From UBA11524 sp963617205 (GTDB lineage Bacteria > Bacillota > Clostridia > Christensenellales > Aristaeellaceae): DNA of 64,000 nt. The stretch covers positions 3,730 through 67,729 of the forward strand of contig CAVEOA010000011.1 of NCBI GenBank assembly GCA_963617205.1, given 5' to 3'. The notes under the pieces are model-generated. The model made no database searches and was not told the DNA's origin. It saw only the letters and a list, made by a program, of their open reading frames with translations. The first letter of the stretch is position 1, and the number at the start of each line of letters is the position of its first letter. Below, one piece after another: positions 42,056-50,813 of this stretch. Position numbers and translations under genes: made by a program.

Positions 42056-42084
42056 CAAAAAAGCTCCGGCAGTGCAGCCGGAGC
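42056..42084 (-). terminator. liv operon terminator
   Basis: On the minus strand GCTCCGGC-TGCACT-GCCGGAGC is followed by a run of Ts, 20 bases after the livF stop. Confidence 0.92.
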
Positions 42085-42102
42085 AATCGATTCGTTTGAA
42101 TT

Positions 42103-42810
42103 TTATGCACCCAGATAAGCCTTGCGAACGTCGTCGTTGTGCAGCAGGCTTTCGGCGCTGCCGGACATCGAGATTTTGCCGGTTTCCAGCACATATGCAC
42201 GGTCAGCGACCGACAGCGCCATCTGCGCATTCTGCTCGACCAGCAGAATCGTCGTGCCCGCCTTGTGCAGCTCGCAGATGATGTCAAAAATCTGCTCAAC
42301 CAGAATCGGCGCCAGACCCATGGACGGCTCGTCAAGCATCAGCAGGCGCGGCTTGGACATCAGCGCACGCGCCATCGCCAGCATCTGCTGTTCGCCGCCG
42401 GAGAGCGTTCCGGCAATCTGCTTCTGACGTTCCTTCAGGCGCGGGAAACGCACGAACATCTCCTCGATGCTCGCCGGAATTTCCTTGTCCGGACGGGAGA
42501 AGCCGCCCATTTCGAGGTTCTCCTGCACCGTCATCTCCTGGAAAATGCGCCGTCCCTCCGGGCAGAGCGCCATGCCGTGCTTGACCATGTCAGACGCATG
42601 CACGTGCGCAAGATCCTTGCCTGCAAAGGACACAGAGCCGGTGCGCGGACGGAGCAGTCCGGCGATGGTATTCAGCGTGGTGGACTTGCCAGCGCCGTTC
42701 GCGCCAATCAGCGTGACGACCTCGCCTTCCTCCACGGAGAAGGACACGCCCTTAATCGCGTGAATGGAGCCATAGTAAACGTGAATGTCATTGACCTCCA
42801 GCAGACTCAT
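42103..42810 (-). CDS. livF: branched-chain amino acid ABC importer ATPase
   Basis: A 235-residue ABC ATPase of the LivF type: Walker A GANGAGKST, signature LSGGEQQMLAMARAL, Walker B LLMLDEPSMGLAP, and the LivF-typical C-terminus with a VLVEQNAQMAL-like region (ILLVEQNAQMALS). With LivG it drives leucine, isoleucine and valine import. Its start overlaps the livG stop (ATGA). Last gene of livKHMGF. Confidence 0.95.
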   Translation of the reverse strand: MSLLEVNDIHVYYGSIHAIKGVSFSVEEGEVVTLIGANGAGKSTTLNTIAGLLRPRTGSVSFAGKDLAHVHASDMVKHGMALCPEGRRIFQEMTVQENLEMGGFSRPDKEIPASIEEMFVRFPRLKERQKQIAGTLSGGEQQMLAMARALMSKPRLLMLDEPSMGLAPILVEQIFDIICELHKAGTTILLVEQNAQMALSVADRAYVLETGKISMSGSAESLLHNDDVRKAYLGA

Positions 42811-43673
42811 GACTCCGCCTCCTTCTGCTTGCCCAGATACGCCTCGATGACGACCGGGTTGTTCTGAATCTCCTCTGCCGTGCCCTTCGCGATGATGCGC
42901 CCGTAGTTCAGCACGCAGATGCCTTCGCAGATGCCCATGACCAGGTTCATGTCATGCTCAATCAGCAGGACGGCAATCTGGAACTGGTCGCGGATTTTGA
43001 TGATGTTCTCCATCAGCTCCGCCGTTTCGTGCGGATTCATGCCAGCCGCCGGTTCATCGAGCAGCAGCAGGCACGGATTCGTCGCCAGTGCGCGGACAAT
43101 CTCCAGACGGCGCTGCGCACCGTAGGGCAGCGAACCTGCCTTCACGTCGCACATGTGCTCCATGCCGAAGATGCTCAGCAGCTCCAGCGCCTTCTCGTGC
43201 TGCTTCTTCTCGCCCGACCAATACTGCGGCAGACGGAAGATGCCCGAGAACATGCCGTATTTCACCTGATTATGCAGACCGATGCGGACGTTTTCCTCAA
43301 CGGTCATGTTGTTGAACAGGCGGATGTTCTGGAACGTGCGCGCAATGCCGAGCTTCGATGCCTGCACGGTGTTCATGCCGGCGGTGTCCTTGCCGTTGAT
43401 GAGAATGGTGCCGCTCGTGGGCTGATACACCTTCGTCAGCAGGTTGAACACGGTCGTCTTGCCGGCGCCGTTCGGTCCGATGAGACCGCAGATTTCCGTC
43501 CGACCAATGGCGAGGTGGACGTCATCGACCGCCTTCAGACCGCCGAACTCAATGCCCAGATGCGTTGCCTCCAGCACGGGCGACTGATCGACGTCGCGCT
43601 CAGGAATAATGCTTCGCGAGGGCACCGGCACCATCTTGGTGTCCGGCTTGAATTTCTTCATCAAATCTGTCAT
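42807..43673 (-). CDS. livG: branched-chain amino acid ABC importer ATPase
   Basis: A 288-residue LivG-type ATPase with Walker A GPNGAGKTT, signature PYGAQRRLEIVRAL, Walker B LLLLDEPAAGMNP and the H-loop LIEHDMNLVM. About 30 extra N-terminal residues (KPDTKMVPVPSRSIIPE) precede the domain. Overlaps livM and livF by 4 bases each. Confidence 0.95.
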   Translation of the reverse strand: MTDLMKKFKPDTKMVPVPSRSIIPERDVDQSPVLEATHLGIEFGGLKAVDDVHLAIGRTEICGLIGPNGAGKTTVFNLLTKVYQPTSGTILINGKDTAGMNTVQASKLGIARTFQNIRLFNNMTVEENVRIGLHNQVKYGMFSGIFRLPQYWSGEKKQHEKALELLSIFGMEHMCDVKAGSLPYGAQRRLEIVRALATNPCLLLLDEPAAGMNPHETAELMENIIKIRDQFQIAVLLIEHDMNLVMGICEGICVLNYGRIIAKGTAEEIQNNPVVIEAYLGKQKEAES

Positions 43674-44740
43674 GCTGCTTCACCCTCCTTCACCGTATCA
43701 TGATGCTTCTTCCGCGGATGAATACGGTCAAGCACCTGGCGAACGACCGGCGCATTGCCCAGCAGCATCACAGCAATCAACACGATGGCATAAATCAGCA
43801 TGCGGTAGTCGCCAAATTCACGCAGCACCTCCGGCAGAACGACCAGCAGCGCCGCCGCGATGACCGAGCCGCGGATGTTGCCGATGCCACCCAGCACGAC
43901 GAACACCAGAATCTGAATCGAAGTATCAAACTTGAACTTATCCGGCGCAACCGAGGACATGTTCAGCCCATACAGCGCACCCGCCATGCCGGCAAGCGCT
44001 GCGGACGTCACGAACGCCATCAGCTTGTACTTCGTGACGTTCACGCCCATCGCCTCGGCGGCAATGCGGTTGTCGCGGCTCGCCATAATAGCGCGGCCGG
44101 AGCGGCTGTTAATCAGATTGAGCACCACAAAGAGCGTAAAGAGCACAAGCACAAAGCCTGCCTCAAACGTCGCGATTTTTTCAACGCGCACCGAGCCCGC
44201 AGGACCGTTATAGAGGATGGTGCCTGCAATATCCGGGTTGTTGAACGTGACGAGAAGCTTGCCCTCATTCACCGCAAAATACAGGCAGTTCATGACATTG
44301 CGAATGATTTCACCAAACGCCAGGGTCACGATGGCAAGGTAGTCGCCGCGCAGGCGCAGCACCGGAATGCCGATGAGCACGCCCGCAATCGCCGCGCATA
44401 CACCGCCGGTCGCCATCGACAGCACCAGACGCAGCGTTTCATTCTGCATCTGAAAGGCATTCAGCAGCCAGCCGGACATGATGAGACCGGAAAATGCGCC
44501 GACGCTCATGAAGCCCGCATGACCCAGCGACAGCTCGCCGGAAATGCCGACCGTCAGGTTCAGCGAAACCGCCATGACGATATAAACGCAAATCGGAATC
44601 AGCTGACCCTTCAAGGAGCGGCTGATGGTAAAGCCCGGAATGGTCTTGTTCAGAGCAAGCTCCGTCACGATGAACGCCACGATGACGATTGCGTATGTAA
44701 TCAGATTGTTGATAAAGTTCTTCGTTTTCTTCCTCATCAT
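43670..44740 (-). CDS. livM: branched-chain amino acid ABC importer permease
   Basis: A 356-residue polytopic permease with about nine hydrophobic spans. The LivM signature region GDYLAIVTLAFGEIIR and the coupling-helix area RAIMASRDNRIAAEAMGVN are visible. Pairs with LivH to form the membrane channel. A charged N-terminus MMRKKTKNF precedes the first span. Confidence 0.94.
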   Translation of the reverse strand: MMRKKTKNFINNLITYAIVIVAFIVTELALNKTIPGFTISRSLKGQLIPICVYIVMAVSLNLTVGISGELSLGHAGFMSVGAFSGLIMSGWLLNAFQMQNETLRLVLSMATGGVCAAIAGVLIGIPVLRLRGDYLAIVTLAFGEIIRNVMNCLYFAVNEGKLLVTFNNPDIAGTILYNGPAGSVRVEKIATFEAGFVLVLFTLFVVLNLINSRSGRAIMASRDNRIAAEAMGVNVTKYKLMAFVTSAALAGMAGALYGLNMSSVAPDKFKFDTSIQILVFVVLGGIGNIRGSVIAAALLVVLPEVLREFGDYRMLIYAIVLIAVMLLGNAPVVRQVLDRIHPRKKHHDTVKEGEAA

Positions 44741-44743
44741 GCG

Positions 44744-45628
44744 TTACACCTTCTCTCGAATCGGCTTGCCCAGCAGACCGGTCGGCTTGACCAGCAGAAT
44801 GATAATCAGAACAGCGAAAACAATCGCGTCGCCCAGCTCGGTCGAAACGTATGCCTTGCCGAGGATTTCGATAATGCCCAGCAGCAATCCGCCGAGCAGC
44901 GCACCGGGAATCGATCCGATGCCGCCGAAGACAGCCGCCGTGAACGCCTTGATGCCCGGCATGGAGCCTGTCGTCGGCATCAGGGTATGATACGTCGAGC
45001 AGAGGAGCACGCCCGCGATGGCTGCCAGCGCGCTGCCGATGGCAAACGTCAGCGAAATCGTTGCGTTCACCTTGATGCCCATCAGCTCCGCCGCGCTGCG
45101 ATCCTCGCTGACGGCGCGCATCGCCTTGCCCATCTTCGTCTTGGACGTGAAGAAGGTCAGCGCAAGCATAATCAGGACATTCGCAAGCACGGTCACGATG
45201 GTTTCGCCGGAAATGAGCATCTGTCCGTCAAAGAGGCTGACGCCCGGAATGTTGATGACCGACGGGAAGGACTTCGTGTTCGGTCCGAAAACGAGGAGCG
45301 CCACATTTTGCAGGAGGTAGCTCACGCCAATGGCGGTAATCAGCACTGCGAGGCTCGTTGCCTGACGCAGCGGCTTATAGGCAAGGCGCTCGATGATGAT
45401 GCCCAGCACCGTGCAGACAACCATCGCCAGCAGCACGCCCACAATCGGCGACAGACCCCAGTACTGCGTGGCACAGAAGCAGATGTACGCGCCAATCATG
45501 ATGACATCGCCATGCGCGAAGTTCAGCATCTTCGCAATGCCGTAAACCATGGAATAACCGAGTGCGATGATCGCGTATACGCTGCCAAGGCTGATTCCGT
45601 TAATGAGGTAAGACAAGAATTGCACCAT
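44744..45628 (-). CDS. livH: branched-chain amino acid ABC importer permease
   Basis: A 294-residue polytopic permease: LSYLINGISLGSVYAIIALG at the start and RAVSEDRSAAELMGIKVN as coupling region. The ATG at 45628 is chosen because GGGGAGGTG precedes it; the longer frame to 45745 adds a non-conserved tail. Follows livK after a large stem-loop. Confidence 0.94.
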   Translation of the reverse strand: MVQFLSYLINGISLGSVYAIIALGYSMVYGIAKMLNFAHGDVIMIGAYICFCATQYWGLSPIVGVLLAMVVCTVLGIIIERLAYKPLRQATSLAVLITAIGVSYLLQNVALLVFGPNTKSFPSVINIPGVSLFDGQMLISGETIVTVLANVLIMLALTFFTSKTKMGKAMRAVSEDRSAAELMGIKVNATISLTFAIGSALAAIAGVLLCSTYHTLMPTTGSMPGIKAFTAAVFGGIGSIPGALLGGLLLGIIEILGKAYVSTELGDAIVFAVLIIILLVKPTGLLGKPIREKV

Positions 45629-45747
45629 TTGGCGGCACCTCCCCAGAGTGATTGCGTTGCTTTTTAATAAACACAGCAAGGCAATCAGCAGCAGTCCGTT
45701 TGCTCCGTTGCACCAACTGTTGCTGATTACCTTGAATGTGTTCATAG

Positions 45748-45787
45748 CCCTGTCCCGACGCCAGATTTCTCCAGCATCGGGACAGGG
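45748..45787 (-). other. stem-loop between livK and livH
   Basis: CCCTGTCCCGA (45748-45758) and TCGGGACAGGG (45777-45787) form an 11-bp perfect stem. On the minus strand this follows livK without a strong T-run. It probably stabilises livK mRNA or partly terminates it, so the binding protein is made in excess. Confidence 0.65.
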
Positions 45788-45807
45788 ACAATGTTTGATT
45801 CGTTCGA

Positions 45808-46956
45808 TTACTCTTCCGTCGCAGCTGCAGCACCGACATACACGCCGTCCTTGATGATGACAGCGGTCGGAGTCTTGCTGACTTCGCCGTTAGAGCTCCA
45901 GACCATGGTGCCGGTCAGACCGGTCACGGTCAGCTCCTGCATGGCAGCAATCATCGCGTCGCAGATGTCTTCAGGCGCTTCGTCGCCCTTCACACCAGCA
46001 ACCTCAGCAGCCTTCGCCAGCGCATAGATGCCGTCATAAGCATCCGCAGCGAACTGGTTCGGGGTCTCGCCGTATTCCTGCTGATACTTCGCAACAAAGG
46101 ACTGGGTCAGCTCGTCGGGCGCGTCAGCAGAGAAGGGGGTCAGCAGCATGACATCCTCGGCAAGCGCGGTGTCAAAGCCAGCCAGCGTCAGAATGCCGTC
46201 CATGCCGTCAACGCCGAAGAACGTGGGCTTGTAGCCGAGGCTGTTCGCGGTGTTCAGGATCGTGGCAGCGGGCGTGTAGTAGATGGGCAGGAACACCACG
46301 TCAGCGCCGGCGTTCTTCGCTTCAGTCACCTGCACGGAGAAGTCGGTGGTGTCGTTGGTGAAGGTGGTCACAGAAACAACCTCCAGGCCCAGCTCTTCTG
46401 CACGGGCAACGAAGGTCTGATAGATGCCGGTGGAATAGGTATCGGCGTTGTTGTAGATGACAGCAACCTTCGTGCCGACGTTGTTGTTGAAGATGTACTC
46501 AGCGGAAGCGGTGCCCTGCGCCGGGTCCGTGAAGCAAACCTGATAGGCATTGTCCTTGTTGGCAGTCACTTCCGTAGAGGATGCGGAAGGCGTCAGCATG
46601 AACACGCGCTCCTCATACGCCTGTGCGGACACGGTGATGCAGGGCGTGGTGGTCACGGTGCCGAGGATGACCTGCGTGCCGTTATCCAGCGTCGTGTTAT
46701 AAGCATTGATGGACTTTTCGGCATCGTTCTCATCGTCCTGAATGTCCAGGACAATCTGAATGCCGCCAGCCGCGTTGATTTCATCAGCAGCAATCGTTGC
46801 ACCGCGTGCAACAGCAAGGCCGTAAACAGCAGCGGCGCCGGTCATCGGGCCGATAACGCCGACATGAAGGGTAGCGCTCTCCTCAGCGGTCGCGAAGGAC
46901 GCCATGGTCAGAACCATGGTCAGAGCGAGCATCAGGCTGAAAAACTTCTTCATCAT
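45808..46956 (-). CDS. livK: branched-chain amino acid-binding protein
   Basis: A 382-residue type I periplasmic-binding protein. The signal peptide MMKKFFSLMLALTMVLTM ends at an Ala-x-Ala site (FATA-EES) with no lipobox cysteine, although Gram-positive binding proteins are usually lipoproteins. The mature protein has LHVGVIGPMTGAAAVYG and GGIQIVLDIQDDE regions typical of LivK/LivJ. First gene of the operon, behind a strong promoter. Confidence 0.94.
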   Translation of the reverse strand: MMKKFFSLMLALTMVLTMASFATAEESATLHVGVIGPMTGAAAVYGLAVARGATIAADEINAAGGIQIVLDIQDDENDAEKSINAYNTTLDNGTQVILGTVTTTPCITVSAQAYEERVFMLTPSASSTEVTANKDNAYQVCFTDPAQGTASAEYIFNNNVGTKVAVIYNNADTYSTGIYQTFVARAEELGLEVVSVTTFTNDTTDFSVQVTEAKNAGADVVFLPIYYTPAATILNTANSLGYKPTFFGVDGMDGILTLAGFDTALAEDVMLLTPFSADAPDELTQSFVAKYQQEYGETPNQFAADAYDGIYALAKAAEVAGVKGDEAPEDICDAMIAAMQELTVTGLTGTMVWSSNGEVSKTPTAVIIKDGVYVGAAAATEE

Positions 46957-47027
46957 TCCAAGCCTCCTTATTCAATCGGCGAAGCAAGGAATCAGCGGTT
47001 GTCCGCTTTTCGCTTCGTCTTGCATCA

Positions 47028-47056
47028 ATTATACGCATCCTCGGCACCTGCGTAAA
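47028..47056 (-). promoter_or_regulatory. liv operon promoter
   Basis: On the minus strand TTTACG, a 17-base spacer, TATAAT, about 70 bases before the livK ATG. Confidence 0.85.
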
Positions 47057-47114
47057 GGGCTTTTTTGAATTTTTGCTGTTCTTTTGATGCATTTCCAAGA
47101 TGAATGTTCGGAAA

Positions 47115-47145
47115 ATAAAAAACCGTGAGCGCAATGCCCACGGTG
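47115..47145 (-). terminator. rpmJ terminator
   Basis: On the minus strand ACCGTG ... CACGGT is followed by T6, directly after the rpmJ stop. Confidence 0.85.
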
Positions 47146-47157
47146 ATTCAGCCGAAA

Positions 47158-47271
47158 TCAGCCCTGCTTCTGCTTGTGCTTGGGATTCTCGCAGATGACC
47201 ATGACCTTGCCCTTGCGGCGAATGATCTTGCACTTTTCGCAGATCGGCTTCACGGACGGACGAACCTTCAT
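47158..47271 (-). CDS. rpmJ: ribosomal protein bL36
   Basis: A 37-residue zinc-binding protein (MKVRPSVKPICEKCKIIRRK then ICENPKHKQKQG), with the three Cys and one His of the C+ form. It sits in the large subunit near the peptidyl-transferase region. Here it has its own promoter and terminator, unlike most Firmicutes where rpsM follows. Confidence 0.97.
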   Translation of the reverse strand: MKVRPSVKPICEKCKIIRRKGKVMVICENPKHKQKQG

Positions 47272-47374
47272 GTGCTGTTACCTCCTGTTGTAAATGAGTC
47301 CACGAGGGCGAGCAGAAATACCGCGCGCCCGGATGCGTCTGATGCGATTGTGCTTGTCACACAGTGCACCTTAG

Positions 47375-47403
47375 ATTATACACCAGAGTACCCCTTCCGT
47401 CAA
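47375..47403 (-). promoter_or_regulatory. rpmJ promoter
   Basis: On the minus strand TTGACG, a 17-base spacer, TATAAT. The leader to rpmJ is about 100 bases and contains no other gene. Confidence 0.85.
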
Positions 47404-47466
47404 GAGGAAATCTGGCGGATTCAGCACTCTTACTCCCCTGCCGCTCCCCAACTGCACACCTGATGA

Positions 47467-47688
47467 TCAGGTTTTGCTGCGCCAGGTGATGCGGCCGCGG
47501 TTCAGGTCATAGGGCGACAGCTCGATTTTGACCTTGTCGCCGGGGTAGATGCGGATGAAATTCATGCGCATCTTGCCGGAGATGACGGCGGTCACGATAT
47601 GACCATTCGGCAGCTCCACCTTGAACATGGCGTTGGGAAGGGCCTCGGTGACCTTTCCTTCCAGCTCGATGACATCGCTCTTGGACAT
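47467..47688 (-). CDS. infA: translation initiation factor IF-1
   Basis: A 73-residue OB-fold protein: DVIELEGKVTEALPNAMFKV and GDKVKIELSPYDLNRGRI are diagnostic. It blocks the A site during initiation. Follows the KOW protein gene by one base. Confidence 0.98.
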   Translation of the reverse strand: MSKSDVIELEGKVTEALPNAMFKVELPNGHIVTAVISGKMRMNFIRIYPGDKVKIELSPYDLNRGRITWRSKT

Positions 47689-47689
47689 G

Positions 47690-48025
47690 TCAGTCCTCCT
47701 TGTTGATCCCAGCCGCGGCAGCGTCCGAGCAGGGATGATCGGTCTTGGCGGTCAGCGAAAGCCCATGCGCAGATAGCGCAGTGCGCAGATCGCTGTCCTG
47801 TAGATGCTGATTGGGCAGCGCCTGACTGTCCACGTTCACCAGAATGGGCTTCGGGCGCAAATGCATCGTCTTTTTCTTCTTCGGGTGATCGATTTTGCGG
47901 CTCAGACCATCCGCCATCAGCACGTACCGGTCATCGAGCACCTCAAGCACCACGAAAAACCGACCTGCATCGCGTCCCTGAACCGATTGCACAACGCGTC
48001 CCGGTTTCATCGTCAGCCGCTCCAT
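47690..48025 (-). CDS. KOW-domain RNA-binding protein
   Basis: A 111-residue protein. Its first 45 residues (GRVVQSVQGRDAGRFFVVLEV) are a KOW/L14e-like RNA-binding module, then a basic stretch (HPKKKKTMHLRPK). Such a gene often lies between map and infA in Clostridia. The last 45 residues are poorly conserved in type. Exact role unknown, probably ribosome linked. It overlaps the map stop by one base. Confidence 0.8.
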   Translation of the reverse strand: MERLTMKPGRVVQSVQGRDAGRFFVVLEVLDDRYVLMADGLSRKIDHPKKKKTMHLRPKPILVNVDSQALPNQHLQDSDLRTALSAHGLSLTAKTDHPCSDAAAAGINKED

Positions 48026-48801
48026 CAGGCTTCCTCCTCCCAGGTAAAGCCCGGGTATGTCAGCACCTCAGGCAGCCCATTCTCACCGATGGCAATGGTG
48101 TGTTCGTAGTGCGAGGCGAGGCTTCCATCCCGCGTGCGGCAGCACCACTGGTCGGGGTCGCAGGTGATGCGGTAGTCTCCCATCGCAATCATCGGCTCGA
48201 TCGCGATCGTCATCCCCTTGCGGAGGCGAAGCCCGCGATCCGGCGTGCCGAAGTTGTACACAGGCGGATCCTCATGCATTTCCCTGCCGATGCCGTGTCC
48301 CGTGAGGTCGCGGATAACGCCGTAGCCGTTTTTCTCGGCGACCTCCTGAATGGCATGACCGACATCTCCCAGACGCTTGCCGGCAATCGCCTGCCGTGCA
48401 CCTGCCCAGAAGCACTGCTCCGTCACGTCAATGAGGCGCTGTGCCTCCGGCGTGATTTTGCCGACGCCCATGGTGAAGGCGCTGTCAGCCTGCCAGCCGT
48501 CCAGCACCAGACCGCAGTCGATGGAGATAATCTGACCCTCCTCAAGAATCTGCTTTTCCGAGGGAATGCCGTGCACCACCGCGTCATCAACCGATGCGCA
48601 GATCGACGCCGGATACCCCTCGTAATGCAGGAAGGAAGGAATCGCATGATGCTTGCGGATGAGCTGTTCGGCATAGACATCGAGCGCAGCCGTGCTGATG
48701 CCGGGCTTCACAGCCTCGCGCAGCCGACAGAGCACCTCATAGAGAAGTGCGCCGGCATCGCGCATTTTGCCGATTTGCTCAGGATTCTTCAAACTGATCA
48801 T
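48025..48801 (-). CDS. map: methionine aminopeptidase, type I
   Basis: A 258-residue dinuclear-metal peptidase that removes the first Met from new proteins. Ligands are in IISIDCGLV (Asp), DSAFTMGVG (Asp), TGHGIGREMHEDP (His) and IAIEPMI (Glu), plus a final Glu in the SHYEHTIAI region. Starts 7 bases after adk. Confidence 0.96.
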   Translation of the reverse strand: MISLKNPEQIGKMRDAGALLYEVLCRLREAVKPGISTAALDVYAEQLIRKHHAIPSFLHYEGYPASICASVDDAVVHGIPSEKQILEEGQIISIDCGLVLDGWQADSAFTMGVGKITPEAQRLIDVTEQCFWAGARQAIAGKRLGDVGHAIQEVAEKNGYGVIRDLTGHGIGREMHEDPPVYNFGTPDRGLRLRKGMTIAIEPMIAMGDYRITCDPDQWCCRTRDGSLASHYEHTIAIGENGLPEVLTYPGFTWEEEA

Positions 48802-48807
48802 GATGTA

Positions 48808-49431
48808 TTAGCCCTTTACAATGGCCATGATAGATTCAAAAATCGTATCCATGTCCTGATCGCCGTCGATGACGCGCAGCAGACCCTTGCCGCGGTAGAA
48901 ATCAACCAGCGGCGCGGTCTGATTGTGGTACACGGTCAGGCGGTTCAGAACAGTCTCGGCCTTGTCGTCAGCGCGCTGAACAAGCGTTTCGCCGCAGGAT
49001 GCGCACTTCGTTTCGTCGCCGAGGCGCGATACGTGATACGTAGCGCCGCACTTGAGGCAGACGCGGCGGCCGCTGAGACGCTCGATGAGCTTCTCATCCG
49101 CTACATCCAGATCAATGACGGCGTTGATTTCGGCGATGCCCTCAAGCGCTTCCGCCTGCGGAACAGTCCGCGGGAAACCGTCGAGGATGTAGCCGTTCTT
49201 CGCATCGTCCTGTGCAAGGCGGTCGCGCACGATGTCAATGATGACGTCGTCCGGCACCAGCTGACCGGCATCGATGTAGCTCTTCGCCTTCAGACCGGTG
49301 GGTGTCTGCTCCTTGATGGCGCGGCGAAGAATGTCGCCGGTGGAAATCTGCGGGATATTCAGGGCGCTGCAGATGCGCTGCGCCTGCGTGCCTTTCCCGG
49401 CGCCGGGAGGTCCCAAGAAGATGATGTTCAT
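48808..49431 (-). CDS. adk: adenylate kinase
   Basis: A 207-residue kinase converting ATP + AMP to 2 ADP. P-loop GPPGAGKGTQ at residue 7, a zinc-type LID with CLKCG and CASCG, and an AMP-binding region GFPRTVPQAEAL. ATG 49431 with AAGGAG before it is chosen over a longer frame. Confidence 0.97.
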   Translation of the reverse strand: MNIIFLGPPGAGKGTQAQRICSALNIPQISTGDILRRAIKEQTPTGLKAKSYIDAGQLVPDDVIIDIVRDRLAQDDAKNGYILDGFPRTVPQAEALEGIAEINAVIDLDVADEKLIERLSGRRVCLKCGATYHVSRLGDETKCASCGETLVQRADDKAETVLNRLTVYHNQTAPLVDFYRGKGLLRVIDGDQDMDTIFESIMAIVKG

Positions 49432-49492
49432 CCGGATGCTCCTTCCTGCTTGTTTCAATCAGCGCGAATGGAATTTTGTTCAGTGAAGAACA

Positions 49493-49535
49493 CAAGCCAT
49501 GCACCGGAAAACGCGTTCCAACGGTGCATGGCTTG
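49493..49535 (-). other. 14-bp inverted repeat between secY and adk
   Basis: CAAGCCATGCACCG (49493-49506) and CGGTGCATGGCTTG (49522-49535) are exact complements. No T-run follows on the minus strand. May stabilise or process the mRNA, or lower adk-map-infA expression relative to the ribosomal genes. Confidence 0.6.
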
Positions 49536-49543
49536 CGTATGAA

Positions 49544-50812
49544 TTACATGAAGCCGTTGTCTTTGTCGGTTTCAATGCCGCGGATGGACAGCTCGCCTTC
49601 CACCGTGCGCATCGTTTCAAGAGAAACGCTGACAGCAATCAGGATGGAGGAAGCAGCGAACGGCAGGCTCGTGACCCAGGAGGTCAGCAGCGTCGGCACC
49701 ACAGCCAGCACAGCGAGGAACAGCGCCGCAAACAGGTTGAGGCGGTTCATCGTGCGGGCGAGGTAGTCGCGGATGTTCTTGCCGCGCTGTCCGGGGATGG
49801 TCGCACCTTGCTCCATGAGCTGCTTCGCCTGCTTATTCGGATCAAAGCTGATGGACGAATAGAAGAAGGTGAAGCCGATAATCAGGAGCGCGGAGAGAAT
49901 CATGTACACCCAGGACCCGCTGGACAGATACGTGTTGCACCAGGAGGTGAAGCCGCTGTTAGGCGCCACCAGCGCGCCGATCGTTCCGGGGAACGCCAGC
50001 AGGCTGTAGGCAAAGATCAGCGGGAGAACGCCGACGGACACGACCTTCAGGGTCATGTGGGTGTTCTGACCGCCATACACGCGGCGGCCCTTGACCTGCT
50101 TGGCGATTTGCAGCGGGATGCGGCGCTCGCCGAGGTCAACATAGGTGACGGCAAAGGTCATGATGAGCAGCATCACGACGATCACCAGGACGGACAGCCA
50201 AGCCGTCGTCGTACCGTTAGCAATCGCAGTGTAGATGTTGCTTGCCACGCCATTGAAGAGGTTGGAGACGATACCGGCGAAGATCAGCAGGCTGATGCCG
50301 TTGCCGATGCCCTTGTCGGTGATGCGCTCGCCGATCCACATGGCCAGTGCAGCGCCGCCAGCCATGCTCAGGCCGACCAGCACCGTGTTATACCAGCCAT
50401 CCTTCACGTAGCCGGCCGCATTCGCCAGACCAATGGCCTGGAACACAGCGAGACCAACCGTGACATAGCGGGTGATGCGCGCCATCTTCTCCTGACCGCC
50501 CTCTTCCTCCTGCATGCGCTGCAGGGACGGGAAGGCGACGGCAAGAAGCTGCATGATAATGCTGGCATTGATGTAAGGCGTGATGCCCATTGCCATGATG
50601 GTCATCTGACCAAAGGCATTACCGGTCATCATCTGCATCATGCTCAGCAGAGGCAGCGACATAAAGCTGTTTTCGTTGCTCAGTTGGCTGATGTCAATGC
50701 CGGGCGCCGGAATGACGCCGACAAGACGATAGATAACGAGCATCAGGAACGTATAGAGAACCTTTTTGCGAAGGTCGTCGATCTTCCATAGCTTGCGAAA
50801 TGTCTCAAGCAT
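49544..50812 (-). CDS. secY: protein translocase channel subunit
   Basis: A 422-residue membrane protein with ten spans that forms the Sec channel. It has the conserved start (LRKKVLYTFLMLVIYRLVG), PGIDISQL region and the TYVDLGERRIPLQIAKQVKG stretch of the cytoplasmic loop. Starts one base after rplO. Confidence 0.97.
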   Translation of the reverse strand: MLETFRKLWKIDDLRKKVLYTFLMLVIYRLVGVIPAPGIDISQLSNENSFMSLPLLSMMQMMTGNAFGQMTIMAMGITPYINASIIMQLLAVAFPSLQRMQEEEGGQEKMARITRYVTVGLAVFQAIGLANAAGYVKDGWYNTVLVGLSMAGGAALAMWIGERITDKGIGNGISLLIFAGIVSNLFNGVASNIYTAIANGTTTAWLSVLVIVVMLLIMTFAVTYVDLGERRIPLQIAKQVKGRRVYGGQNTHMTLKVVSVGVLPLIFAYSLLAFPGTIGALVAPNSGFTSWCNTYLSSGSWVYMILSALLIIGFTFFYSSISFDPNKQAKQLMEQGATIPGQRGKNIRDYLARTMNRLNLFAALFLAVLAVVPTLLTSWVTSLPFAASSILIAVSVSLETMRTVEGELSIRGIETDKDNGFM

Positions 50813-50813
50813 G

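Noticed and set aside
43700..45667. 655-codon plus-strand frame across livM and livH
   Set aside because: Antisense shadow of two well-supported permease genes; repetitive polar composition.
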